64,000 nt of DNA from Rhodosalinus halophilus (GTDB lineage Bacteria > Pseudomonadota > Alphaproteobacteria > Rhodobacterales > Rhodobacteraceae). The notes below the pieces were generated by a model that worked only from the letters and a program-made list of their open reading frames with translations, did no database searches and was not told the DNA's origin. Numbering within the stretch: position 1 is the stretch's first letter; the number at the start of each line of letters is the position of its first letter. Location: contig NZ_QNTQ01000006.1 of the NCBI RefSeq assembly GCF_003298775.1, forward strand, positions 434,001 to 498,000. Direction: 5' to 3'. The position numbers were made by a program, and so were the translations under genes. Positions 34,584-42,688 of the stretch are shown here, one piece after another.

Positions 34584-35331
34584 ATTCCTCGATGATCTCG
34601 TCGGGCGCCTTGACGTATTCGGCGACGCGGCTGACACTCAGGCCGTTCTGCCGCTTCAGCTTGACCGCCGTCTCGGCAGCTTTGACGGTGATCGGAATGC
34701 CATTGATCACCGGCGCCTCGCCCACCCGGTGCTCGATCAGCTGCGAGAACAGCAGCATAGGGATGCCACCACCGGGGATCAGGACCTCCACACCCTGATC
34801 GACCAGCGGACGGGCCTGTTCCTCGAACAGCGCGCGCACCGCCTCCAGCCGCTCCTCGCTGCCGAAGGCGGCCAGGACCTGCCCCGGCTCGAACTGCATC
34901 GCGTGAACGCTGGTGACCCGTTCGCCCAAGCCATATTTGCCGATCTGGTGACGAAACCAGGGGATGAAACGGCGATTGATCGTCACGATGCCGCTACGCT
35001 GACCCAGCGTACAGGCATGGAGCATCGTCGCCTCGCCCAATGACACGACAGGAATATCGACGACCGAGCGGCACTCGTAGAGCCCGGCATCCTGGAAATG
35101 GCCTATGATGAAGGCGTCGTACCCCGCGCGCTCGGCGCGCACGGCGTTGCAGATCACCTCGCGCGCGCAGCGCATCTCGACGATGGGATGCGCATAGCTG
35201 TCATAGGGCGTGATACCATGAACCTCGATCTCGGTGCCCGGATCGGCGATCTGGGCCAGATGCGCGCGCAGATACTTCCAGTAGGTGGCGCCGTTCTCTT
35301 CGTCGACGAAGCTTTGATACCAAAGGCGCAT
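34558..35331 (-). CDS. Asp/Glu-hydantoin racemase fold protein lacking both catalytic cysteines
   Basis: The 257-residue protein has the racemase superfamily fold: MRLWYQSFVDEE at the start, VIGHFQDAGLYE-like segment (IIGHFQDAG) near residue 76, DIPVVSLGEATMLHA, and LIPGGGIPMLLF near residue 185. The two positions that are Cys in active racemases are His78 and Gly here, so ordinary racemisation is unlikely. It may be an isomerase, decarboxylase or lyase. It is last in the leftward TRAP operon, 9 bp after dctM. Confidence 0.8.
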   Translation of the reverse strand: MRLWYQSFVDEENGATYWKYLRAHLAQIADPGTEIEVHGITPYDSYAHPIVEMRCAREVICNAVRAERAGYDAFIIGHFQDAGLYECRSVVDIPVVSLGEATMLHACTLGQRSGIVTINRRFIPWFRHQIGKYGLGERVTSVHAMQFEPGQVLAAFGSEERLEAVRALFEEQARPLVDQGVEVLIPGGGIPMLLFSQLIEHRVGEAPVINGIPITVKAAETAVKLKRQNGLSVSRVAEYVKAPDEIIEEFMSHPKGL

Positions 35332-35340
35332 GGATCCCCC

Positions 35341-36663
35341 TCAGTTCAGTATTCTATCGGGTAGCCACAGGGCGATGCCGGGCTCCAGCATCATCAGCAC
35401 GATCAGCAGCACCGAGCAGGCGAGAAAAGGCAACACTGCGAGCGCAACCTGGCCGATCGTCGTGCCGGGTGGGGCCACGCCGACCATAACGAACAACAGG
35501 AGGCCGAACGGCGGCGTGGCAAGGCTGAGTTCCAGCGCGAGCAGCATGATGACGCCGAACCACACCGGATCGAAGCCCAGAGCGTTCACCAGCGGAATGA
35601 AGATCGGCAGGGTCAGCATCATGATCGAGAGCTGATCCATGAACATCCCGAGCACGATCAGCACCAGGATCATGCATGCCAGCATCAGATAGGGATCGAT
35701 CTCGTAGCCGGTCGCCCAGCGGATCATGCCGTTCGACGCGCCCGAAAAGGCGAGAACCTGCGAAAAGGTGGTCGAGCCGAGAATGATCATCAGCATCATG
35801 ACCGAAACGACCAGCGTGCCGCGCAGCGATTTCACGATTGCCTCGCGCGTCAGGCACCGCTTCAGCGCGGCCAGAACGACCACCGACATCGCACCAAAGG
35901 CAGCGGCCTCGGTGGGCGTGGCCCATCCCAGCAGGATCAGGCCGATCACGCAGAAGATCACCAGCCCCATCGGCAGCACGTCGATCGCGATCCCGCGCAG
36001 GATCTCCGGCCAGGGGGCGCGCGTCTCGACATCGCCGGGCGCTGCGTCCGGGTCGAGCGCGACCTGCAGCCGGATGACGACGACATAGAGCAGCGCGAGG
36101 ATAAGTCCCGGCAGAAGACCCGCGATCAGAAGCGCACCCACATCGATCCGCCCGAGCGAGCCCAGCAGCACCGCCAGCGTCGAGGGCGGGATGATCATGG
36201 CCAGTCCGCCGGTGGCGATGATCGGACCCAGAATCATTTTGGGCTTGTAGCCGCGCGACAGCATGTCAGGCATGAGCGAGGCGCCGAGCATCGCGGTGTT
36301 GGCCATCGAAGAGCCCGAGAGCGTTGCAAAGAGCGTGCCGCCACCCACGGTGAGATAGGACAGCCGACCACGCATGTTGCCAAGCCCGCGGTCGAGCGCA
36401 TCGAAGACCCGCATCGCGAGACCGGTATGGAAGAAAAGCTCGCCCATGAGCAGGAAGAGCGGCACCGGAACCAGCGCGAAACTGGTGATCGAGGCAGTTG
36501 CATTGGTGATGAACTGGTCTATTCCGACCGCACCGCCCATGAATATCCAGACGCCGACGAGATTGATCGCGAAAAACGCGAGGGCGACCGGCATCCCGAG
36601 CATCATCAGGAAGATGATGCCGCCCATCATCAGCCCGAAGCTTTCATACCATTCCCAGCCCAT
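35341..36663 (-). CDS. dctM: TRAP transporter large permease DctM
   Basis: The 440-residue inner-membrane protein is the large subunit of a TRAP transporter, with about 12 helices. Family motifs include MGELFFHTGLAMRVFDALDR, GSSMANTAMLGASLMPDML and the SLATPPFGLLLFVM segment near the C-terminus. The start at 36663 was chosen over an upstream in-frame ATG because MGWEWYESFG fits family length and GAAGGGC precedes it. It lies 10 bp after dctQ. Ligand is probably a carboxylate, as for most TRAP systems. Confidence 0.94.
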   Translation of the reverse strand: MGWEWYESFGLMMGGIIFLMMLGMPVALAFFAINLVGVWIFMGGAVGIDQFITNATASITSFALVPVPLFLLMGELFFHTGLAMRVFDALDRGLGNMRGRLSYLTVGGGTLFATLSGSSMANTAMLGASLMPDMLSRGYKPKMILGPIIATGGLAMIIPPSTLAVLLGSLGRIDVGALLIAGLLPGLILALLYVVVIRLQVALDPDAAPGDVETRAPWPEILRGIAIDVLPMGLVIFCVIGLILLGWATPTEAAAFGAMSVVVLAALKRCLTREAIVKSLRGTLVVSVMMLMIILGSTTFSQVLAFSGASNGMIRWATGYEIDPYLMLACMILVLIVLGMFMDQLSIMMLTLPIFIPLVNALGFDPVWFGVIMLLALELSLATPPFGLLLFVMVGVAPPGTTIGQVALAVLPFLACSVLLIVLMMLEPGIALWLPDRILN

Positions 36664-36673
36664 GGATCGCCCT

Positions 36674-37237
36674 TCAGTGTTGCGCCCGGCTTCCGAGGTC
36701 GCGCGCACCGCGGCCGATCTGGCGCAGGATTTCAGCTGCCATGAGGACAAATCCGCCAGACAGCAGCGCGTAAGGCAGCCAGCCGGGGATATCGATCGAA
36801 CGCATGTCGATGCTGCCGAAGCGCGCCTCTTCAAGTCCGATCACCGCGGCACGCCAGCTCAGCCAGACGAGGATAACGACAGAAACGAGCATCACCGACA
36901 GGCCGACCGCGCGGCGCAGCGAGCCGGGCAGCATGTCGACGAAGCTTGTCACGGCGACATGCCCTCCAATGCGTATCAACCAGGGGCCGGCCGCCATCGC
37001 CGCGAAGAGCATGCAGTATTCCACCACCGCGCTGACCCAGATCAGCGAGGTTATGCCGAGGTTGCGCAGCGTCACGTCGGTCACGATTGCGACCGTCACG
37101 AAAACGAAGCTTGCCGCTGCAAGCACGGCGAGCCCCTCGATCAGGCGGTCGTACAGGCGTAACGCAACGGACAGCGGACCGGCGGCGCGTCCTCGCGCGG
37201 CGCCGGCCTCTTTCTGCCTTCTAGGGTGTTCGCTCAA
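36674..37237 (-). CDS. dctQ: TRAP transporter small permease DctQ
   Basis: The 187-residue protein has four predicted membrane helices. It starts with a basic cytoplasmic tail of about 25 residues, then the DctQ core with VTDVTLRNLGITSLIWVSAV and GGHVAVTSFVDMLP. Its ATG overlaps the dctP stop by 4 bp, so the binding protein and small permease are coupled. Confidence 0.9.
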   Translation of the reverse strand: MSEHPRRQKEAGAARGRAAGPLSVALRLYDRLIEGLAVLAAASFVFVTVAIVTDVTLRNLGITSLIWVSAVVEYCMLFAAMAAGPWLIRIGGHVAVTSFVDMLPGSLRRAVGLSVMLVSVVILVWLSWRAAVIGLEEARFGSIDMRSIDIPGWLPYALLSGGFVLMAAEILRQIGRGARDLGSRAQH

Positions 37238-38223
37238 CGGTCGTAATAGGCGTCACGCAGAGCGTCGTAATGCTCGGTGCCGGCCTCACGCATCCGCGAC
37301 CAGGCGCTGTCGTAGGCGAGGTCGAGGAAGCGCTCGCGTGCGGCGCCCTCCAGCTCGATGACTGTCATGCCTTCCTCGCGCACGGTGGCGTCCGTCTCGG
37401 CGACGATCTGCTGGAAATTGTCGTGCGAGATCTTTTCATACTCCGCCGCGACCTCGGTAAGGAGCGTCCGGGCCTCCTCGCTCAGCTGTTCCCAGCTGTC
37501 CGGACTCACCACGACGGCGAGATCGGTCTGGAAAAAGCCCGGATCGACGCGGTAACGCAGGAAGCGATCCCAGTTCAGATCCTTGATCCCGACAATGGGC
37601 CATCCGGCACCATCGAAGGTGTTCCGCTCGAGTCCGGTGTAGACATCCGGCACATTCACCGAAATCGGAGTCGCGCCCAGTTCCTCGAAGAACGAACGAT
37701 AGATCGGCTGTGACCGGATCTGCAGCCCGTCAAGGTCCAGATTGCCCTCGGCATCACGCGGCGGCTCTTCCAGCGTGTAGATGTGGAACTGCACGCCGCT
37801 GTCGATGTGCGCGAGCAACTCCACGCCCAGCTTGTCGCTGAACGCCTGCTGCATGACCTCAAAACCGCCATTCTCGCGGGCTTCCATTGCGGTCACGGTC
37901 GAGCCCACCCAGGCGTCGGCCTCGGGCATTCGCCCCAGATAGAAGCTGGCCGGCCCGTATTGCATGTCGACGATGCCACGCCGCACCGCGTCGATCTGCT
38001 GGTTCTGCGGCACGGTCTCGGGACCACCGGCATAATCGATCTGGACCACGCCTTCGCCCCGCTCGTTGACCATCTCGACGAAGCCCAGGAAGGACTGCGA
38101 GAAGGCAAGACCGGAGGGAAAGGCGGTGATCGCGCGCAGCGTCTGCTCCTGCGCCGCGGCGACCGCTGGCGCGAGCGCAAGCGCGGCGGCGGCCGCTGCG
38201 ATCCTGAAACTCTGATGTGCCAT
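37234..38223 (-). CDS. dctP: TRAP transporter substrate-binding protein DctP
   Basis: The 329-residue periplasmic protein has a clear signal peptide (cleavage after AVAAA, near residue 24). The DctP fold shows PQNQQIDAVRRGIVDMQYG and the ligand-arginine region GLQIRSQPIYRSFFEELGAT, with Arg170 or so expected to bind a carboxylate. The gene is third in the leftward order: opine-dehydrogenase-like, 3-hydroxyacyl-CoA-dehydrogenase-like, dctP, dctQ, dctM, racemase-fold. The ligand is not known. Confidence 0.93.
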   Translation of the reverse strand: MAHQSFRIAAAAAALALAPAVAAAQEQTLRAITAFPSGLAFSQSFLGFVEMVNERGEGVVQIDYAGGPETVPQNQQIDAVRRGIVDMQYGPASFYLGRMPEADAWVGSTVTAMEARENGGFEVMQQAFSDKLGVELLAHIDSGVQFHIYTLEEPPRDAEGNLDLDGLQIRSQPIYRSFFEELGATPISVNVPDVYTGLERNTFDGAGWPIVGIKDLNWDRFLRYRVDPGFFQTDLAVVVSPDSWEQLSEEARTLLTEVAAEYEKISHDNFQQIVAETDATVREEGMTVIELEGAARERFLDLAYDSAWSRMREAGTEHYDALRDAYYDR

Positions 38224-38278
38224 GTTTCTCTCCCCTGTTGCTGGTTTCTCTTTTCGCGCTAGCGCGTCGCGTTCCGCC

Positions 38279-39256
38279 TCAGACCACAGGCGGTTTCAGG
38301 CAGCCGGAATGCCGGACCATGTCCAGAAAGGCCGACAGCCGCGCCCGGCGCCAATCCTCGGCATCGGTTTCCGAGAAATCGTAGAAGCCCTGGCCGCTGC
38401 GCAGCCCCACGTGGCCGGCTTCCATGTTGCGTTCCACGATCTCGGCGGGTGCATAGCGCTGCTCGCCCGTCGCTTCACGCATGTAGCGGCTGGCGTAGTA
38501 GAGGATGTCGCCCCCACCCCAGTCGATGAACTCCAGAAGGCCGAGCACGCCGAACCGCAGGCCAAAGCCGTATTTCACGGCGCGGTCCACGTCTTCTGCA
38601 CTGGCCACGCCCTCCTCAACGATTCGCGCCGCCTCGTTCATCGCCAGCATCTGGATGCGCGGCACGATGTAACCGGGTGCCGCACGACACAGGATCGGCA
38701 CCTTGCCCAGCCCCTCCAGCATGGCGCGGACCCGCGCGATCACCTCGTCGGAGGTGGCGTCGTTCGGGCTCAGCTCGACGAGTGGCACGAGGAAGGCCGG
38801 ATTGAGCCAATGCGCGTTGAGCGCGCGCTCTGGCGTGGCGGTCAGCGCCGCGAGATCGGTCGACAGCATCGTCGATGTGGTCGAGGCCAGCACGGCCTCC
38901 GCCGGCGCCGCCCGGTCGAAAAGCGCGAAGGCGTCGGCCTTCGCCTCGCGCGTCTCGGGCACGCCCTCGAATACGATGTCGGCACCGGCGAGCGCCTGCT
39001 CTGCCGCATCCAGCGGGTATACCGAGACACGCCCCATGATCGTCGGGATTGCGGAGGCATCGAATCCGCCCAGGCCGGCGAGCATCGACAGGCTGCCCTC
39101 GATCTCGGACAGCGCATCGCCCCGGAGCTGGTCGAACCGCTGCGCGTCGCGTGGCTTGGCATCGAGAAGCGCCACCTCGTGGCCGCCGTAGGCGACCGCA
39201 TGGGCGATTCCGCGGCCCATGCGCCCAGCCCCAAGGCAGGCGATTCGTCCCGCCAT
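38279..39256 (-). CDS. 3-hydroxyacyl-CoA dehydrogenase family NAD-dependent oxidoreductase
   Basis: The 325-residue protein has an N-terminal Rossmann domain (ACLGAGRMGRGIAHAVAYGG) and the two-helical C-terminal domain of the 3-HAD family. The catalytic His is in NAHWLNPAFLVPLVELSP and the Asn near AAPGYIVPRIQMLAMNEA. Members of this size act on hydroxy acids or carnitine as well as acyl-CoA, and no acyl-CoA genes are nearby, so a free hydroxy acid is plausible. It starts at ATG 39256 (or GTG 39259), touching the stop of the preceding gene. Confidence 0.88.
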   Translation of the reverse strand: MAGRIACLGAGRMGRGIAHAVAYGGHEVALLDAKPRDAQRFDQLRGDALSEIEGSLSMLAGLGGFDASAIPTIMGRVSVYPLDAAEQALAGADIVFEGVPETREAKADAFALFDRAAPAEAVLASTTSTMLSTDLAALTATPERALNAHWLNPAFLVPLVELSPNDATSDEVIARVRAMLEGLGKVPILCRAAPGYIVPRIQMLAMNEAARIVEEGVASAEDVDRAVKYGFGLRFGVLGLLEFIDWGGGDILYYASRYMREATGEQRYAPAEIVERNMEAGHVGLRSGQGFYDFSETDAEDWRRARLSAFLDMVRHSGCLKPPVV

Positions 39257-40356
39257 CACAGCCCCTCGCGCAGCATGGTCTGCACCTCGGCCGGCGACTG
39301 ATCGGACAGGCCGATGGACTCCAGTGTGCGGCCTTCCGCGCGCCAGTCATGGCCGGCCGCTGCACCGCCGATCGCCAGAAGCCCGCGTGCCACGGGCACA
39401 GGCACGCCCAGCCATTCGCCCACCGAGACGAGAAAGGCGAGCCCCTGCGCGATGTCCTCGCTCATGTAGCGGTGCCCAGTCAGGTCGAGCTTTTCGTGCC
39501 AGTCCCCGGAATCGACGAGCTTGTCGTGCGCGAGGTTGCCATACATCCAGTCGCTGGTTTCGTAGTGATCGCGGAGAGGAAAATGCGGCGGCGCATAGTC
39601 CAGCGCCTCGCGCACCGCGATGCGCTCGGCGTCGAGCGCGTCGTGCACCCGGCGGATCGAGGGCTGCGTTCCCTCGTTGTGGATGTCCCAGCTGTCGAAG
39701 TGCTCGATCGGACCTGCGTTCATCAGGATCAGCGGCGGGTGGATGATCGGCCCGGCGTTCATCAGCGCGGCCGACAGCGCATCCTCCACTGGCTCGATGG
39801 CGCCCGGAAATGCATCGGCAATGACTGACAGCGCATGATCGTTCAGCCGCGCGGGAAAGGCGCCCGTTGGAAGGCGCGAAGCACGCGTGGTGATGCGGAC
39901 GCTCTCGGCGTCGGGCTTGCGGCAGAGCCACGGCAAGGTGCCGGTCTCGGCGATCGCGATGTCGGCGGTGCAGCCTGCGTCACGCATCCGCTTGAGCATG
40001 ATGTAGCTGCCGAAGGTGCCAGGCGGCAGATAGATCACCTGCCCGTCGCTGACATGCGGCGCAAGGCGGTCCGCGAGGTCGTGCTGCGCGTTGGCCGGCG
40101 TGGGGGCGAGAATCAGTTCGGCCGCTGCGACAGCTTCCGCGATGTCGTCGGTGGGCGTGACGGCGATATCGCGGCTGCCTTCATGGTCGATGACCCGGAT
40201 GCGGCGGCTCTCCCATACCGGGCCGAAGGCGCGCCGGTCACGCCGCCACCAGATCACGTCGTGCCCGCGTTCAGTCATGTCCGCGACTGATGCGAAGGAT
40301 CCGTTGCCGCCCCCCAGAACAGCGATACGCCTTTGTCCCAAGCCAAGTCCTTTCAT
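39256..40356 (-). CDS. NAD/NADP octopine/nopaline (opine) dehydrogenase family protein
   Basis: The 366-residue protein has a dinucleotide fold (RIAVLGGGNGSFASVADMTE) with WWRRD after strand 2, suggesting NADPH preference. It also has the C-terminal helical opine-dehydrogenase domain: the catalytic His lies in ALMNAGPIIHPPLILMNAG and is followed by HFDSWDIHNEG. Opine dehydrogenases link or cleave an amino acid and a keto acid by reductive or oxidative N-alkylation. As first gene of the TRAP operon it probably oxidises an imported secondary amine or related compound. Confidence 0.88.
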   Translation of the reverse strand: MKGLGLGQRRIAVLGGGNGSFASVADMTERGHDVIWWRRDRRAFGPVWESRRIRVIDHEGSRDIAVTPTDDIAEAVAAAELILAPTPANAQHDLADRLAPHVSDGQVIYLPPGTFGSYIMLKRMRDAGCTADIAIAETGTLPWLCRKPDAESVRITTRASRLPTGAFPARLNDHALSVIADAFPGAIEPVEDALSAALMNAGPIIHPPLILMNAGPIEHFDSWDIHNEGTQPSIRRVHDALDAERIAVREALDYAPPHFPLRDHYETSDWMYGNLAHDKLVDSGDWHEKLDLTGHRYMSEDIAQGLAFLVSVGEWLGVPVPVARGLLAIGGAAAGHDWRAEGRTLESIGLSDQSPAEVQTMLREGL

Positions 40357-40400
40357 CGTGCGTCAATCCGACGAGGTGACGCTACCCGCCACTGTCATGC

Positions 40401-40425
40401 TGTCAACATAAATATGAAGTTTCAT
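40401..40425 (-). promoter_or_regulatory. Candidate promoter/operator of the TRAP-opine operon
   Basis: On the minus strand a TTGACA (40401-40406) lies 45 bp before the operon start, just after an AT-rich palindrome ATGAAG/TTTCAT (40414-40425, ATGAA-N2-TTCAT). The -10 element is not obvious. The palindrome may bind an unlinked regulator, as no regulator gene is in this operon. Confidence 0.35.
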
Positions 40426-40813
40426 GTTTCTCGGGTTCGTGCGGCCGTTCACCGTCGGCCAGACGTGCGCCCCGAAGGGACCAGATCGGAGCACCGGCAG
40501 TGGCTGGCCGGACCGCGTCGGGTGGCTTCGGCACTCAAATGCTGGGGAGGTCCCGCCGGCTGAAACCGGTGCGGTAGCTGGCAGGGATGCGCAGCCCGAT
40601 ATCGCGAGGGGCCTTCAAAGATGAACGCCTCAAGCTGGCCCCGCGCCATCCGGAGCCGTCGCCAGTCGGCGGCATACGCCGTACTTAAGCGCCTCGGCGA
40701 GCGGGCATCACATGACGGCTTCAATTGCGTCTAGGACGGGATGCGGGTGCCTGCAGAGAACGAAAGCCGTCTTTGTCCAAACGGCAACAATGGCTTACGA
40801 GGTGGAGAACGTT
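40426..40813. other. Non-coding stretch before the right repeat
   Basis: No gene is supported. On the minus strand a frame contains TAYAADWRRLRMARG, which recalls the N-terminal core-binding region of tyrosine recombinases, but no catalytic part follows. It may be a trace of a lost integrase. Confidence 0.35.
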
Positions 40814-41085
40814 GGGTTCCAGACCCGCCCTGTCCGCCGCTTGCCCCCGCGAAAGCGTTCTCCCGGTCCGGCTGCGGCCGGATTTTTTTTTCGTTGTTTT
40901 GGAGTGTTATGCGGGAGGGGCTGAGCACTGGCCTATGGGCCAAGAGGTCGGAAAGCGGTCTCTCAGGGCCGGTATTCTCCGGACCTCGAGACTGCGCCGA
41001 TTTGGTGAATAGGTTGCAAGCATCTGGCGTTGGTTTGTTTTTCCGGGCTCGCCCTGAGCACTTCGACGCCGGTGGCGCTCGGCGT
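40814..41085 (+). repeat. Island-flanking direct repeat, right copy, with decayed tRNA-Ser 3' end
   Basis: The copy begins with GGGTTCCAGACCC, a still-paired T-arm, and GTCCGCCG, corresponding to the tRNA-Ser 3' end (35 of 44 bases match 23507-23550). It then carries CTTGCCC, CGCGAAAGCGTTCTCCCG, the terminator, GCGGGAGGGGCTGAGCACTG and the sequence continued at 25026-25165. It is uninterrupted, whereas the left copy holds the IS. Confidence 0.82.
40867..40891 (+). terminator. Strong intrinsic terminator in the right repeat
   Basis: TCCGGC (40867-40872) pairs with GCCGGA (40877-40882) around a 4-base loop, followed by nine T residues. It looks like the original tRNA terminator, retained without an intact tRNA. 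Confidence 0.8.
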
Positions 41086-41121
41086 GATGGAACCGGCGTC
41101 GAACCCATGATTGCAGCAAGG

Positions 41122-41998
41122 CTAGGTGTTCTCGTCGGCAAGCCATACGACGCGGTCTCCGTCGTCCGGCACTCGGGCCTTATACTTGCGCGTCTTCCAG
41201 GGTGGCTCGATCAGGCCCTGCTTCGCCAGCTCCCCGACGTTCTCCTTGATCTCCGTCGGCGAGACGTAATGCTTCTCCATGATGGTCGCTGCTAATTCAT
41301 TGAATGTTCCGGGGGCATCCTTTGTCTGTTTGGCAAGTTCGGTCACCAGTGCCGTAAGGTCTTCGAGGTGCCTGCTTCTCAGGGTGCCGTACCGCCCTGG
41401 GGAATACTCCTCGCCCTCGAACAAGCTGAGCTGGCCGCGCGCCCGGCGATCCTTCCCCTTCCACTCGTGGTCCGGCAGCGCCCTCTTCTCCGCTTCCCTG
41501 AGCACGAACACGCCGTCCGCTGCGGAGGTGCCGTAGATCATGCTGAAGTGCAGGCGCCGCTTTTCAACCATCTCGATCGGCGAGTGGCAGGCGTAGACGA
41601 AGCGCAGCTCCGTCTTGAATATCCGGAGCACCGCCGCCCTGATGTCATCCGCCGGCAGCTCCCGGCCCGCGAGCTCGGCGGCTGCCGTCGCCGACGATCG
41701 CCCGCAGCCAGCGCTCGCGGTCCTCGGAGGGGTGGTAGAGGTGGCGCTGTATATGCTCATGCATGAAGTTGAGTATTTGCGCGCAACGCATCTTGCATAC
41801 GGTCTTGAGGGCGTCGAGCGGATACCCTGTCCATCCCGTAGGATTTACGAACCCGAGGCGGAAAGGATGGGTCGCTAGGCGGTCGATCTGGGGCGCGTTG
41901 TCTTCGAAGCTACCTGTGAGCGCGTGGATCTCGACATGCGGGAACGCCGGCCGAACGCGCTCCACGAAGTCCGCCAGGTCCTGCGCCCCGGCCCTAAT
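41122..41998 (-). pseudogene. Three-Cys-motif partner protein (TcmP) remnant, truncated and frameshifted
   Basis: The upstream part reads ADFVERVRPAFPHVEIHALT, then FVNPTGWTGYPLDALKTVC and NFMHEHIQRHLYHPSEDRER, matching the middle of TcmP proteins. Near 41695 the frame shifts by one and continues into the C-terminus (MVEKRRLHFSMIYGTSAADG, then a winged-helix-like tail to WLADENT). The N-terminal DLFAGPG-type region is absent, with a stop upstream at about 42010. TcmP genes usually pair with a phage Gp37/Gp68-type gene in defence or mobile loci; that partner is missing here. Confidence 0.68.
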
Positions 41999-42263
41999 CG
42001 CGGGGGAAGGTCACCACGCCAGCATTCGACCGGTGGCAAGCAGAGGTCGGCAAAACCTCGAAGATGGGACAACGGGTCATCGGCTGGGCAAATGATCGAA
42101 AAGACGCGGGTCGGGCAAACCAGCGACGTTCTCGGAGCTTCGAGCTCGCTGTTGGAGATTTGGCCCCGGTCCGCGCATCACCATCCCGGCCAGCTGCGCC
42201 GTGTCGGCCGCATTGAACAGGCCTGACAAAACAACGTACTCAGAGCCGGAGGGAAAGAGCGCG
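41999..42263. other. Degraded intergenic DNA before gpmI
   Basis: No gene is supported. A minus-strand frame at 42075-42225 reads LFNAADTAQLAGMVMRGPGP then stops; I do not recognise it. The next stretch, to 42688, is addressed with the IS5-like trace. Confidence 0.35.
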
Positions 42264-42345
42264 ATGATTGACGCGACCTTTCCCGAGGCGCGCCAAAGGC
42301 GTCGGCCGCGAGCTCCGGTCCTTCGTCACGGCCGGCCAGCTTCTG
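42264..42345 (+). pseudogene. Possible IS5-type transposase trace
   Basis: ATGATTGACGCGACCTTTCC resembles the conserved MIDAT segment of IS5-type transposases. Shortly after, in another frame, GRELRSFVTAGQ resembles the GRPLxFFxTAGQ motif. The intervening part is deleted and the rest (42346-42688, with a run of ten G near 42362) shows no gene. Evidence is weak but consistent with the island border being littered with IS debris. Confidence 0.4.
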
Positions 42346-42688
42346 CGGCTATGTCGGCGCAGGGGGGGGGGCGGATGGCTCTCTCCGGCCGTCGACCGTC
42401 TGCCCGGCGATTGGGGGTTGCGAAGTCGCGCGGCAAGGTCGTCCGGCACGGCAGGCGCCGCCGGAAACGGTGCAGCCGCACCGAGGTCTTGTCGGGTCTT
42501 CCAAAGGACCGGTGCTGTAGAGCCCCCCGGCTCACGAGCGCTGCCCAAGGGCCCACCCTTGACCGACCGCCGCGCTGCCGGCTCCGGGCATCAATGCGTC
42601 TCGAACCGAAGCACCGTCGCGCGGGCGGTTCAATCCCGCCGAAAGCCGCGATAGAAGAGCGCCACGCGCGGCGTGGAGGGATCGGTCG

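Noticed and set aside
40449-40724. Minus-strand frame with TAYAADWRRLRMARG resembling a tyrosine recombinase N-terminus
   Set aside because: Only about 15 residues look similar, and no catalytic Arg-His-Arg-Tyr region follows. Reported only as a possible trace, not a gene.
23507-41085. CRISPR array or prophage attachment by an intact integrase
   Set aside because: The repeats occur only twice and have no spacer periodicity. No complete integrase or phage structural module was found between them.
42075-42225. Minus-strand frame LFNAADTAQLAGMVMRGPGP
   Set aside because: It is short, has no start or ribosome-binding site, and I recognise no family.
42362-42372. Run of ten G as a regulatory or slippage site
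   Set aside because: It lies in degraded non-coding DNA with no gene or promoter to act on, and could be a sequencing artefact.
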